Below the pieces are notes generated by a model. The model worked only from the letters and a program-made list of their open reading frames with translations. It ran no database searches and was not told the origin of the DNA. Position numbers and translations under genes: made by a program. DNA of 13,116 bases. It comes from Donghicola sp041224595 (GTDB lineage Bacteria > Pseudomonadota > Alphaproteobacteria > Rhodobacterales > Rhodobacteraceae). Where the stretch lies: contig NZ_JBGFGN010000118.1 in assembly GCF_041224595.1 (NCBI RefSeq), positions 1 to 13,116 of the forward strand, read 5' to 3'. Position 1 is the first letter of the stretch; each line of letters opens with the position of its first letter. This document shows, piece after piece, positions 12,958-13,116 of the stretch.

Positions 12958-13116
12958 CAGGCGACGTGCCTTCGCATGTGAACGGCGGAGCAATACTCGG
13001 CCACGGTAGCGACGGCATAGTGTTGTCGCGGGCGGCGTAAAAGTCGTCCACTTTTGCCCTTTCGGATTTCGGGAGGGCTTGGGGATATACACCGTGGACT
13101 TGTATTTGAAGGTGCG
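12958..13116 (-). other. Unassigned sequence upstream of cheD
   Basis: This is about 160 bases running to the window edge. All three minus-strand frames are open over most of it and none is convincing alone. One frame ends in a TGA that overlaps the cheD ATG by one base (12957-12959, TGATG), as in coupled operons. Its codons, though, are poor in GC at position 3, unlike a real gene here. The 3' end of an upstream chemotaxis gene, possibly decayed, may lie here. Confidence 0.3.

Noticed and set aside
12958..13092. N-terminal extension of CheD
   Set aside because: The extra 45 residues are Arg-rich, do not resemble CheD, and the family begins close to the chosen ATG.
1..13116. CRISPR arrays, insertion sequences, rRNA or integrase genes
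   Set aside because: No regularly spaced repeats, transposase, recombinase or rRNA-like sequence was found on reading the window.

Overview
The window looks like accessory DNA from a GC-rich alphaproteobacterium, probably of the Rhodobacteraceae type. That inference rests on codon style, a KfrA-like gene, and a CheD gene at the right edge. It reads as a defence island: a type IV restriction module (McrB/McrC), a WYL-family regulator, and a divergent two-gene unit encoding an unknown small protein and a large nuclease-exonuclease-helicase. It appears to end beside a core-genome chemotaxis gene.

Left part (1-2841): the probable 3' end of a small membrane-protein gene, then an FtsH-like AAA+ ATPase with a zinc-protease domain but no visible membrane anchor. 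A KfrA-like coiled-coil DNA-binding gene converges on it and carries an apparent frameshift near its 3' end. The roughly 295-base gap upstream of kfrA holds a perfect DnaA-box 9-mer, a 7-bp inverted repeat and two short tandem near-repeats, all suggestive of a plasmid or integrative-element maintenance region.

Middle part (2842-7384): a same-strand operon of an unknown 239-aa protein, mcrB and mcrC. mcrB has a strong internal ribosome binding site and ATG just ahead of its GTPase domain, which predicts a short form like E. coli McrBs. It also has an EVE/PUA-like insert between Walker A and Walker B whose DNA is much poorer in GC than its surroundings. mcrC overlaps mcrB by 4 bp.

Right part (7368-12117): a WYL regulator converges on mcrC with a 17-bp overlap and is divergent from a 134-aa unknown protein and a 1088-aa protein. 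The latter joins a Cas4/RecB-like nuclease (TM0106 type), an RNase H-like exonuclease domain and a superfamily 1 helicase. In the divergent gap one imperfect palindrome overlaps the predicted promoters of both directions, so the WYL protein plausibly controls itself and the nuclease-helicase unit.

Right edge (12118-13116): about 310 non-coding bases include a sequence like the 3' end of a tRNA (closest to tRNA-Asn as I recall it), a candidate attachment-site scar, then cheD on the minus strand. The island boundary probably lies here.
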